Shown here: piece after piece, positions 1 through 5,774 of the stretch
Position numbering within the stretch: the first letter of the stretch is position 1
How the letters are laid out: every line of letters starts with the position of its first letter
Source of the DNA: Phycisphaerae bacterium
GTDB taxonomy: Bacteria > Planctomycetota > Phycisphaerae > Sedimentisphaerales > Anaerohalosphaeraceae
Reading direction: 5' to 3'
NCBI GenBank assembly: GCA_007121565.1
Contig: SKKI01000120.1
Coordinates: 1 to 9,865 of the forward strand
Length of the DNA stretch: 9,865 nt
Translations under genes and position numbers: made by a program
The notes under the pieces: model-generated
The model's database searches: none
What the model was told of the DNA's origin: nothing
What the model saw: the letters and a program-made list of their open reading frames with translations, nothing else

Positions 1-865
1 CGGTGTGCGCGACTTCGTGAATCGGCTTCATAATGGTCTCGGCCCGAAGCACTTTGGATTTTTCGAGTTCTTCGACAAACCGTTCAACATAGCGACTGGC
101 CGGGTGAATCAGAATTTCTTCAGCGGTCCCGATTTGAACGATTTTTCCGTCTTTCATCAGTACGATGCGATCGCCCATATTGACCGCTTCGCTTAAATCA
201 TGCGTGATAAACAAAATGGTTTTGCCCAGCTTCCGCTGCAAGTCTATCAGTTCGTTTTGCATGTCGGTTCGGATCAGCGGATCCAGCGCACTTAACGCCT
301 CGTCCATCAGAATGATTTCAGGGTCCACCGCCAAGGCCCGTGCCAGTCCGACACGCTGCTGCATGCCGCCGGAAAGCTGACGGGTGTACTCATTTTCCCA
401 GCCGTTCAACCCCACCATGTCCAGAGCTGTCTGTGCTTTTTCAGCCCTTTGCTTCGGATCAATACCCATCACTTCCAGACCATATTCGGCGTTCTGCAAA
501 ACCGTACGATGGGGCAGCAGCGCAAAATTCTGAAAAACCATCCCCAGCTTATGTCTGCGAAGCTGCAACAGTTGTTTGCGGGACAGCGAGGTGATTTCTT
601 CGTCGTCGATATAGATTTTGCCTGCGGTCGGTTCGATCAGCCGGTTGACACACCGCACTACGGTTGATTTGCCACTGCCGGAAAGCCCCATCACCACCAG
701 AATTTCGCCCTTTTGCACCTCAAAATTAACATCGGCGATACCGATGGTCTGGCCGGTCTGTTCGCGAACCTGCTCGCGCGTCAGCCCCTCTTTGATCAGC
801 GGCAAAGCGGCCCGTGGATGGGACCCGAATATTTTAGTCAGATTCTCTACTCTTAATAATGCCAT
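1..865 (-). CDS. proV: Glycine betaine/proline ABC transporter ATP-binding protein (ProV/OpuAA), C-terminus beyond window
   Basis: This is the cytoplasmic ATPase of a ProU/OpuA-type importer that takes up glycine betaine or proline betaine under osmotic stress. 288 codons are visible and the frame is still open at the left edge. Seen: the ProV-type N-terminal helix region before the nucleotide fold (residues 20-42), Walker A GLSGSGKST at 60-68, Q-loop Gln112, signature LSGGMQQ at 164-170, Walker B IILMDE at 184-189 followed by the ProV-typical SALDPLIRT, and the switch His222. Family members run to about 400 residues and end in paired CBS domains that sense ionic strength; only the run-up to these is in the window. 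The ATG at 863-865 is preceded by GGAG (872-875) at good spacing. The permease (proW) and binding protein (proX) would be expected further left; this is inference. It sits downstream of a betaine synthesis operon, which supports betaine as substrate. Confidence 0.95.
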   Translation of the reverse strand, partial: MALLRVENLTKIFGSHPRAALPLIKEGLTREQVREQTGQTIGIADVNFEVQKGEILVVMGLSGSGKSTVVRCVNRLIEPTAGKIYIDDEEITSLSRKQLLQLRRHKLGMVFQNFALLPHRTVLQNAEYGLEVMGIDPKQRAEKAQTALDMVGLNGWENEYTRQLSGGMQQRVGLARALAVDPEIILMDEALSALDPLIRTDMQNELIDLQRKLGKTILFITHDLSEAVNMGDRIVLMKDGKIVQIGTAEEILIHPASRYVERFVEELEKSKVLRAETIMKPIHEVAHT

Positions 866-871
866 AGTCTG

Positions 872-875
872 CTCC
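872..875 (-). promoter_or_regulatory. Ribosome binding site of proV
   Basis: On the minus strand GGAG lies six bases before the ATG at 865. It fixes the start of the transporter ATPase directly before its first beta strand. Confidence 0.7.
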
Positions 876-954
876 GAAAAAAAACAAATATCGTAACGTG
901 GTCATCCGGGCCGTGATCATCGCCAAGCTGCCCGTGCCACAAATACAGAATCTG

Positions 955-983
955 ATCGTATCAACCCACATCACAACCGCCAA
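955..983 (-). promoter_or_regulatory. Weak candidate promoter for proV
   Basis: On the minus strand TTGGCG (978-983) and TACGAT (955-960) are separated by 17 bases, giving a transcript leader of roughly 85 bases before proV. Both boxes are only partial matches to sigma70 consensus. It lies downstream of the T-run hairpin at 1060-1079, where an independent proV promoter would be expected. Inference only. Confidence 0.25.
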
Positions 984-1243
984 GGGGGCAACGATTGAAG
1001 AGTCTCACCTGCTCGGCAATACACAAACCGATTAAACTGACATTTCACATTTAAACGGCAAAAAAGCAGGTTGCCTGCTCTATGAGCGGGGAAATCTTTC
1101 CAAAGCCATATCTTTTTGAAGCGAAAGGCATACTTGAGGTCTGTCTGCAAATACGCCTGCGTCAGCCGCTCAAACCGGTCGCCTTTGTCCCGTTCAGAAA
1201 ATGCTATTTCTCTGTATTTCTCAAGTACGCGATCAAACGACAT
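971..1243 (-). pseudogene. N-terminal remnant of a restriction-type DEAD/DEAH helicase
   Basis: The 90-residue ORF begins with about 52 residues that read like the conserved N-terminus of large restriction-system helicases that carry an Mrr-like nuclease domain: a short start, then AFSERDKGDRFERL (residues 14-27), AYLQTD (30-35), and WLWKDFP at 46-52. Intact relatives continue with a nuclease motif and a helicase, usually well over 1000 residues. Here the likeness stops at residue 52 (about 1088), where a T-run hairpin lies, and the remaining 38 residues look like random reading. The original start is still recognisable: ATG at 1241-1243 preceded by GGGAG at eight bases. An upstream ATG at 1306 in the same frame adds nothing family-like. 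It cannot encode a working enzyme. Family recognition is from memory of the motif, not from a search. Confidence 0.6.
1060..1079 (-). terminator. Intrinsic terminator-like hairpin upstream of proV
   Basis: On the minus strand a perfect 6-bp stem (AGCAGG/CCTGCT, loop CAA) is followed at once by a run of T. The stem is short, so efficiency is uncertain. It begins just after the last recognisable codon of the helicase remnant and would separate that fragment and anything upstream from proV. Confidence 0.5.
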
Positions 1244-1355
1244 TAAACAGCTCCCGATTTTTATTCTACCTTGAATTACCTCAGGTATCCCAACACCAAG
1301 CAGCAAGCTTCTGATCGCAATAATACAGATTTTCTATCGGCTTTGCAATGGTCAA

Positions 1356-1691
1356 TCAAATCTCTTTTTCCAGCCGTCCCAAGCACACCAGTGGCACTCG
1401 GTCCGTTTCACAAGACTCAAAGCAGAACATCCCCCGCAGCCGATCCAACATGAAATCTGGACCCCCGCACACCTTTTTCTGTGCCTTGCGGAACTGCGTC
1501 GGTGTCAGTGTACCGATGTGGCGGCACAGTGTCCCGTCGGCGATGGCATCGGCGGCTAGGGTGTACTCCAGCGGCGCAGACTGGCCAAACAGCGGCACCA
1601 GCGTCAGATTGCGATGGCCGATGGGCCTGCCCACCTCCAGCAGCTTTGACAGCGAGACCAGTAATTGGGTGAGTTCACTTGGCTTTTCCAT
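1356..1691 (-). pseudogene. Short ORF with ARPP-1-like N-terminal half, probably a chimeric remnant
   Basis: This is an open frame of 111 residues. Residues about 10-46, with the core HRNLTLVPLFG followed by a YTLAADAIADGTL stretch, resemble the N-terminus of ARPP-1 (DUF6569-type) proteins, which are normally around 300 residues or more. The expected continuation (a glutamate-rich beta segment and the conserved DGEEL and KQNR motifs) is missing. Residues 47-111 form an unrelated tail with three cysteines that I do not recognise. No good ribosome site precedes the ATG at 1691. I read it as a deletion product joining an ARPP-1 start to another coding end, but a genuine small protein cannot be excluded. 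No function is assigned. Confidence 0.38.
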
Positions 1692-1979
1692 GACTTTGAC
1701 TCATAAAAAAAGTTCTGTTTGACTGAAGTCAAGTATAGCCCAGGGGTATGACAGATAGGGTCAGACCGAATTTCGCGGAAATGCAATCAGTGTATGACAG
1801 GCGTGTTCAGACCTGCTACAGGTTGTGGTGCGGGGATACCGGCAGCGTGTTATATTGTGCTGTAGCCTGGCCGTGCATCCGGCATTGGAGGGTGTGCAGC
1901 TTGACCGGCTCAGCGAAGATTTTGAAAGTATGTCCGATTTCGTGGGGCCACCTCAAGGCACATCCAAGCTTGCCAACGG
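1692..1979. other. Non-coding stretch between two gene remnants
   Basis: There is no convincing gene in these 288 bases on either strand. It contains a perfect 6-bp inverted repeat TTGACT-GA-AGTCAA (1719-1732) and the phrase TAGGGTCAGACC (about 1756-1767). A plus-strand open frame covers part of it (about 1798-2007) but has no recognisable protein likeness, no ATG start with a ribosome site, and runs antisense into the hydrolase fragment. Confidence 0.5.
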
Positions 1980-2309
1980 TCATACAAGCTTCCTGGGGAT
2001 TGTATAATCGAAGTTTTTGCTGAAGACGCGATTCTCCTGGTAGGCATCCAATTCTGCATGGACATAGAAATTATCTTCATCGCAGGTAAGCCGCGTACTG
2101 GTGATTGTGCTTGTCTGCCAGTTTTCCCGTTTAAAGTGCTGCTTCCAGACAGTGCGCCCTTCGACCGATTGGAAATCATCATTTTGGTTACTGTACCATT
2201 CATAAGTACTGGTGCCCAATGTCATGTCAATGTCCGGTATCCTGAAGACACCGAGGTCTTTTACGACCTCTAATACCGACTCGTCAGTGGCCAGATTTCG
2301 TCGGATAGA
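1980..2309 (-). pseudogene. C-terminal remnant of a CocE/NonD (peptidase S15-like) hydrolase
   Basis: A frame with no start of its own runs from a stop at 2310-2312 to TGA at 1980-1982 (109 residues). Its last ~75 residues follow the end pattern of CocE/NonD family serine hydrolases: a TYEWYSNQNDDFQSVEG stretch in place of the usual acidic DDP/SA segment, an R-x-x-W beta strand (KRENWQTST), a NFYVHAELDAYQ strand and the closing TIPR motif. The alpha/beta-hydrolase domain with the Ser-Asp-His triad, expected ~400 or more residues upstream, is absent because the same DNA encodes the end of the ATP-grasp gene in another frame. The first ATG in this frame (2225) lies inside the fold. Best explained as the tail left by a deletion that joined it to the ATP-grasp gene. 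Family assignment is from motif memory. Confidence 0.55.
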
Positions 2310-3423
2310 TTATGGCGTCAAATTCTTCCTCCAGCCGTTCGATTTTATCTCTGTCAGGCACATGTGTAACCCTTCCGTCATTGAAAGCGCGCAAAAAAAG
2401 TTTGCCGGCAACCTTGAATTTGCCTTGTCTTTTGGGCATTTGCGGCCGTCGGCCCAAGGCAATATCCACCACGATCTGGTGGCTTAACTGGCCGTCCACA
2501 CGCCGAAAAAGCTCACAATGCGATTGGGATATACGGGTATTGATTTCAAGCAGCCATAATTTGTCTTTGCGTCGGTCGTAAAAAAACTCGATATTGAACG
2601 TACCGTTATCAAAGCCTGCCTGTCGCATTATTGTGTTGGCTTTTTCACATATACGCGATTTCATTTTACCACTGAGAATCGAGGGGTACTCATATCGGGA
2701 AAAGGACATCCTGTTCGGGTGACGATAGGAGTCAATGATCCCATGGAACTCCACATCGCCCTCAACCATAAATCCTTCGAGGGTAAATTGCTTGCCGCCT
2801 ATTATTTGCTCGGCGATAAATGTTTTTTCCCCGGCATGCTGCATGTCCGGGCTCAGTTCGATGTGCTGCTCAAGATACCGATAAGGTTTTGTAAATAAGT
2901 CTTGGCGGTCGTGTATCCGCTCCAGTGCCTGAACGAAATCCTGCTCGGACCTTACATGAAAACCCAAGTGACCCGAAAAACCGATGACAGGTTTAATCCA
3001 GAACGGGTAGGGCAGTGTCTTGTTTTCAATGATGTCACTTTGTGCCGGATCAAATCCATAGAATTTCGGCACGCAGTCGGGAATGACGTTTTGCTGCTGG
3101 ATCCTGCTGAGATACTTATTCTCGCATTGAAACACACTGGCCGGGCTGGGACTGATAAGGTTGAGTTCCTTGCATAAAATAGGGGCCATCAAACAGCCCG
3201 GAAAATCCCATAAGTTGATCAACCCGTCGATCGTGCCGGTAAATTGCCGGATTTGCGACCGTGCGTTTTCCATTATTTCCGACATTGAATTTTGCTGAAA
3301 GCTGTGGATATAGTCGTAATCCAGCAGCCAATGGAAATTGTAGTCGCTTTCACGTGCAAGCTGATCAAGCCGGGCAGCATTAAAAGAATCATTTCCCAGA
3401 ACGAGTATATTTTTCTTACTCAT
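2284..3423 (-). CDS. ATP-grasp family ligase of unknown substrate, apparently C-terminally shortened
   Basis: 379 residues. ATP-grasp enzymes activate a carboxylate with ATP and join it to an amine or thiol; the substrate here cannot be read. Seen: a nucleotide-like N-terminal strand KNILVLGN (4-11), Lys103 before Arg107 in the central region, FWIKP (141-145) followed by a flexible glycine loop GFSGHLG (148-154), the hinge EQIIGG (205-210), and the Mg-ligand block with IEFF (278-281) and EINTR (293-297). The protein stops soon after a DGRVTHVP segment (349-356), where related enzymes usually carry another ~50 residues, so the tail may be lost. Start: an ATG at 3477 would add 18 basic residues, but ATG at 3421-3423 has AGGGG about eight bases upstream. 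It is followed directly, in another frame, by a hydrolase tail. An N-acyl-peptide or dipeptide ligase is one possibility, but unproven. Confidence 0.85.
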   Translation of the reverse strand: MSKKNILVLGNDSFNAARLDQLARESDYNFHWLLDYDYIHSFQQNSMSEIMENARSQIRQFTGTIDGLINLWDFPGCLMAPILCKELNLISPSPASVFQCENKYLSRIQQQNVIPDCVPKFYGFDPAQSDIIENKTLPYPFWIKPVIGFSGHLGFHVRSEQDFVQALERIHDRQDLFTKPYRYLEQHIELSPDMQHAGEKTFIAEQIIGGKQFTLEGFMVEGDVEFHGIIDSYRHPNRMSFSRYEYPSILSGKMKSRICEKANTIMRQAGFDNGTFNIEFFYDRRKDKLWLLEINTRISQSHCELFRRVDGQLSHQIVVDIALGRRPQMPKRQGKFKVAGKLFLRAFNDGRVTHVPDRDKIERLEEEFDAIIYPTKSGH

Positions 3424-3601
3424 ACCAGATCCCCTCTCGGTTCGCTTTCGCCGCCGCAAGGCTGGCTGTAATTTCACCCTGCACGTGTTGCTTCAAGGTG
3501 GGTTGCGCTATGACGGCATCGCGCCGGGTTTTTGCATGTTTTTCGTTCAGCCTGTTGGCATTCATTGTCGCGTCGCACCTACGCATAGCTGTTATTTTCA
3601 T
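3416..3601 (-). CDS. Possible small ORF overlapping the ATP-grasp start
   Basis: A 61-residue frame ends at TAA 3416-3418, overlapping the ATP-grasp ATG by eight bases (ATGAGTAA), an arrangement compatible with translational coupling. The product is basic in the first half (MKITAMRRCD start) and ends in a helical, alanine-rich stretch with KANREGIWYE at the C-terminus. I recognise no family. The ATG at 3601 has only a weak GGAC in front; a second ATG lies 12 codons in. It could be a real leader protein, the tail of a third decayed gene (the frame is open further upstream to a stop at 3659-3661), or chance. Confidence 0.3.
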   Translation of the reverse strand: MKITAMRRCDATMNANRLNEKHAKTRRDAVIAQPTLKQHVQGEITASLAAAKANREGIWYE

Positions 3602-3912
3602 AAGTCCATTCAGTTTAAGCGTAGCGGGCTTGTGCGAAAAATAAAATAAGGCATTTCCTTAATCTTCTTTTGGATATTACTAAGGACAGCGAACCTCATC
3701 AGGAAAATCTCCACCGGATCAAGCATTCTCGAATCGATAGATGGCCTCAATGGCGGACAAACCTACCCTGAATATATAAAATACTCGAGATTGCGCAGCC
3801 GACAGTGCCTTGGGTTGTTCACAACAGCAAGGCGACTGCGATTACTTCTCACCCACCAACGCAACCCCAGCACCGCCCGCCAAGTCGTTTTTACGGCCAC
3901 TGTCCGGACAAT

Positions 3913-3946
3913 AAAACCCTATGGGGCCTGCCGCTCAGCGGGCCCC
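3913..3946 (-). terminator. Terminator-like stem-loop downstream of SDMT
   Basis: On the minus strand GGGGC (3942-3946) and CCGC (3938-3941), loop TGA, GCGG (3931-3934), a 3-base bulge, then GCCCC (3923-3927) form a nine-pair GC-rich stem. ATAGGG and then TTTTATT follow. The T-run is displaced by six bases, so it is an imperfect intrinsic terminator, about 100 bases after the SDMT stop. It is the best candidate for the end of the betaine operon transcript. Confidence 0.55.
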
Positions 3947-4026
3947 TGTACTGTCTGGCGCAATGTTCGATCATCTCGTTTATCTTACCTGACGCATGGC
4001 ATAGCACATCGCCGGGGTGCGCATAA

Positions 4027-4043
4027 GCGGTTTCTCAAACCGC
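4027..4043 (-). other. Perfect 7-bp hairpin immediately after the SDMT stop
   Basis: GCGGTTT-CTC-AAACCGC is a perfect inverted repeat lying two bases past the stop codon. On the minus-strand transcript it is followed by TTATGC, with no real T-run, so it is more likely a 3'-end stabiliser or partial terminator than a complete terminator. Confidence 0.45.
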
Positions 4044-4045
4044 CC

Positions 4046-4888
4046 TCAGGCAGATGGTTTACGAAAATAAAAGATGCCCCACACCAAGTATCCTTTTTTC
4101 CCGCCGTCTACCCAGTGCCGAAGACCTGTTTTCATATTTTCGATATAGCTGTCGCTGATCCCCAACTCTTTGGGTTGGCTGCTTTTTCCAACCGCATCCA
4201 GCACGCGCTGATAATGGGCCGGCAATTGCTCGGTCAGTTCATCAAATTCGATCAGCGTCAATCCCACATCAAGGGCCATTTCCTGGTAGGCGCCGGGCGA
4301 GCCGAGCGAGCTTAAATGCAATCGGTCATAAATCGGCTGCAGTACATCGGCCGGACAGGCGTCGTTTTGCATGGGGTCCGTGAACACCAGTTCGCCCTGG
4401 GGCTTGAGCACCCGCGCCGCTTCAGCAATGACCTGTTGGCGGTTACCGCTGTGCAAAATGGCGTCCTGCGACCAGATTACATCAAAGTATTGGTCATCGA
4501 AAGGCAGGGTTTCGAAGCTGCCGTCGATGACATCAATCAAGTGCTCCAGCCTCTGGCTCTGATTCATCTGTCGGTTGCGCTGATTTTCGACCTCGCTCAA
4601 GTTCAGCGCTGTGACATGACACCCGTAACGGTCGGCCAGATAGCGTGCCGCCCCGCCGTAGCCGGCACCGAGATCCAGAACGCGGGCGTGCGGGGTGAGG
4701 GCACTGCATTTGTCAGCCATGCGCTGAACGGTTCGACGACTGGCCTGAAAAATCGAATCATCAGATGACCGGTACAGGCCGATGTGGATGTCTTCGCCCC
4801 CCCAAAAATGAAAGTAGAACGTATCCGCATCGGAACTGTTGTAATACTCGCGTGCTGTGGCAACAATTTCAGAATAACTCGGCCTCAT
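4046..4888 (-). CDS. Sarcosine/dimethylglycine N-methyltransferase (SDMT)
   Basis: 280 residues, matching the usual size (about 279). This cytoplasmic class I SAM-dependent methyltransferase adds the second and third methyl groups: sarcosine to dimethylglycine to glycine betaine. Seen: the SDMT-typical N-terminus with YYNSSDADTFYF (15-26) and WGGEDIHIGLY (29-39), motif I VLDLGAGYGG (70-79), the ribose-binding strand HVTALNLSE (91-99), motif WSQDAILHSGNR (139-150) and LVFTDPMQN (167-175). The Pro-Met at 172-173 matches the pair I remember as substrate determinants in the Aphanothece enzyme (Pro171/Met172). The N-terminal WGGEDIHIGLY distinguishes it from GSMT and from phosphoethanolamine methyltransferases. 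ATG at 4886-4888 has AAGGAGAG about five bases upstream. It starts 12 bases after the GSMT stop, so it is co-translated with it and is the last gene of the operon. Confidence 0.95.
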   Translation of the reverse strand: MRPSYSEIVATAREYYNSSDADTFYFHFWGGEDIHIGLYRSSDDSIFQASRRTVQRMADKCSALTPHARVLDLGAGYGGAARYLADRYGCHVTALNLSEVENQRNRQMNQSQRLEHLIDVIDGSFETLPFDDQYFDVIWSQDAILHSGNRQQVIAEAARVLKPQGELVFTDPMQNDACPADVLQPIYDRLHLSSLGSPGAYQEMALDVGLTLIEFDELTEQLPAHYQRVLDAVGKSSQPKELGISDSYIENMKTGLRHWVDGGKKGYLVWGIFYFRKPSA

Positions 4889-4900
4889 AAACTCTCCTTG

Positions 4901-5704
4901 CTAGTGTTGTTGGTATTCCTTTTCAGCCACGTGAATAAAGAAGTCCGGCTCTTGTTCGCGATAGGTTTCCTGGAAATCACCATACGTATGAATCGCCTGA
5001 AATCCGACCTCGCGCAGCAAGCGATGCATGTAGTTTTTCCGAAGCGGGTACATGTTCAAATGATAGGCACTTTGGTCAGGGAATTTGTAGACAAAGCGCG
5101 CCAGGCCGTCATCGATAAATTCCGGCTCGGCGGTTACCTGATCGCCGCAATAGTAATATGTGTGCTTTGAGGAAAAGCCTTGATCCAGAATTGAATCGTA
5201 ATTGCGGTGATCAATAATCAAGACACCATCATGCTTCAGGGATGCATAATATTCCGCCAGCGCTTTTCGCCGGTCATGCTCGGAAAACAGATGGGTAAAG
5301 GAATTGCCCAGGCAGATGACGGCGTCATACTCACCGTGCACATCGCGATTGAGCCAGCGCCAATCCGCCTGCACCGTGCGCAGCACATGGCCGCGAAACC
5401 GTCCGTTATCAAACGCTTTGGCCAGCATCTCCGCACTTCCGTCGGCACTGGTTACTTCAAAGCCGGCCTCAAGTAGGCGAACGGAATGAAAACCCGTGCC
5501 CGTGGCGACATCCAGGACATATTTAACATTACGAGATTTCAGTTGTTCAATAAAAAAGTCGCCTTCGCTGGCAGCACGCTGATCCCAGCCGATCAGCTCA
5601 TCCCATTTTTCGACCAGGGTCGCGGCATATTCTTTCACATAATGATTGGTATCCCGAATCGCATTGGGATTACCGTCAAATTGTTGGTCTTTTATGAACG
5701 TCAC
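4901..5704 (-). CDS. Glycine/sarcosine N-methyltransferase (GSMT)
   Basis: 267 residues, the normal length. Catalyses the first step (glycine to sarcosine) and the second (sarcosine to dimethylglycine) with SAM as donor, in the cytoplasm. Seen: the N-terminal aromatic stretch HYVKEYAATLVEKWDELIGWD (21-41), motif I VLDVATGTGFHS (63-74), the acidic ribose ligand Asp88 in TSADGS, CLGNSFTHLF (131-140), and DHRNYD (165-170). Asp88 and Arg167 correspond well to the residues I recall as essential in the Aphanothece enzyme (Asp88, Arg169, the latter binding the glycine carboxylate). The start is a GTG at 5702-5704 with GGGAGA six bases before it; no better ATG exists at the expected N-terminus. A 70-base gap separates it from ahcY, the largest inside the operon, and the gap contains a tiny start-stop frame. 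The stop is TAG. Confidence 0.95.
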   Translation of the reverse strand: MTFIKDQQFDGNPNAIRDTNHYVKEYAATLVEKWDELIGWDQRAASEGDFFIEQLKSRNVKYVLDVATGTGFHSVRLLEAGFEVTSADGSAEMLAKAFDNGRFRGHVLRTVQADWRWLNRDVHGEYDAVICLGNSFTHLFSEHDRRKALAEYYASLKHDGVLIIDHRNYDSILDQGFSSKHTYYYCGDQVTAEPEFIDDGLARFVYKFPDQSAYHLNMYPLRKNYMHRLLREVGFQAIHTYGDFQETYREQEPDFFIHVAEKEYQQH

Positions 5705-5774
5705 AAGAGTCTCCCGTGAATAGCGTATTTGTCGTATTTTGAAATTACCATAAAGACATCTATTCCTCCATTTG
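5705..5774 (-). promoter_or_regulatory. ahcY-GSMT intergenic leader with a strong RBS on a four-codon frame
   Basis: The 70 bases include GGAGGA (5764-5769) placed well before an ATG at 5757-5759 that reads only Met-Ser-Leu-Trp-stop (TAA at 5745-5747). TTGACA straddles the ahcY stop (5771-5776), and TTTATG follows after about 18 bases, a weak internal promoter candidate. GSMT then uses its own GGGAGA. Whether the small frame regulates or only reflects a lost gene start is unknown. Confidence 0.35.

Larger units (their letters stand above)
3602..4045. other. Intergenic region after the betaine operon
   Basis: These 444 bases separate SDMT from the ATP-grasp unit. They hold a hairpin directly after the SDMT stop (4027-4043), a GC-rich terminator-like structure (3913-3946) and a 10-bp palindrome TGTCCGGACA (3901-3910). 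The A+T-rich stretch around 3770-3782 could hold a -10 element for the downstream unit, but no good -35 is placed for it. No gene is recognisable on either strand. Confidence 0.55.

Noticed and set aside
896..925. Imperfect direct repeat GTGGTCATC / GTGATCATC upstream of proV
   Set aside because: Only nine bases with one mismatch; expected by chance in a window of this size.
1748..2023. Plus-strand frames in the gap and over the hydrolase remnant
   Set aside because: Their products are cysteine- and tryptophan-rich with no motif, and they run antisense to the better-supported hydrolase tail.
3424..3477. Longer ATP-grasp start at 3477
   Set aside because: The extra 18 residues are a basic stretch without family likeness. 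The ATG at 3423 has a proper ribosome site.
3640..3790. AT-rich segment with TATATA as a promoter for the ATP-grasp unit
   Set aside because: No -35 box at 15-19 bases on the minus strand could be paired with it, so a promoter is not called.
3791..4768. Plus-strand open frames near and opposite SDMT
   Set aside because: Mostly mirror the SDMT coding strand and the terminator region; no ribosome site and no protein likeness.
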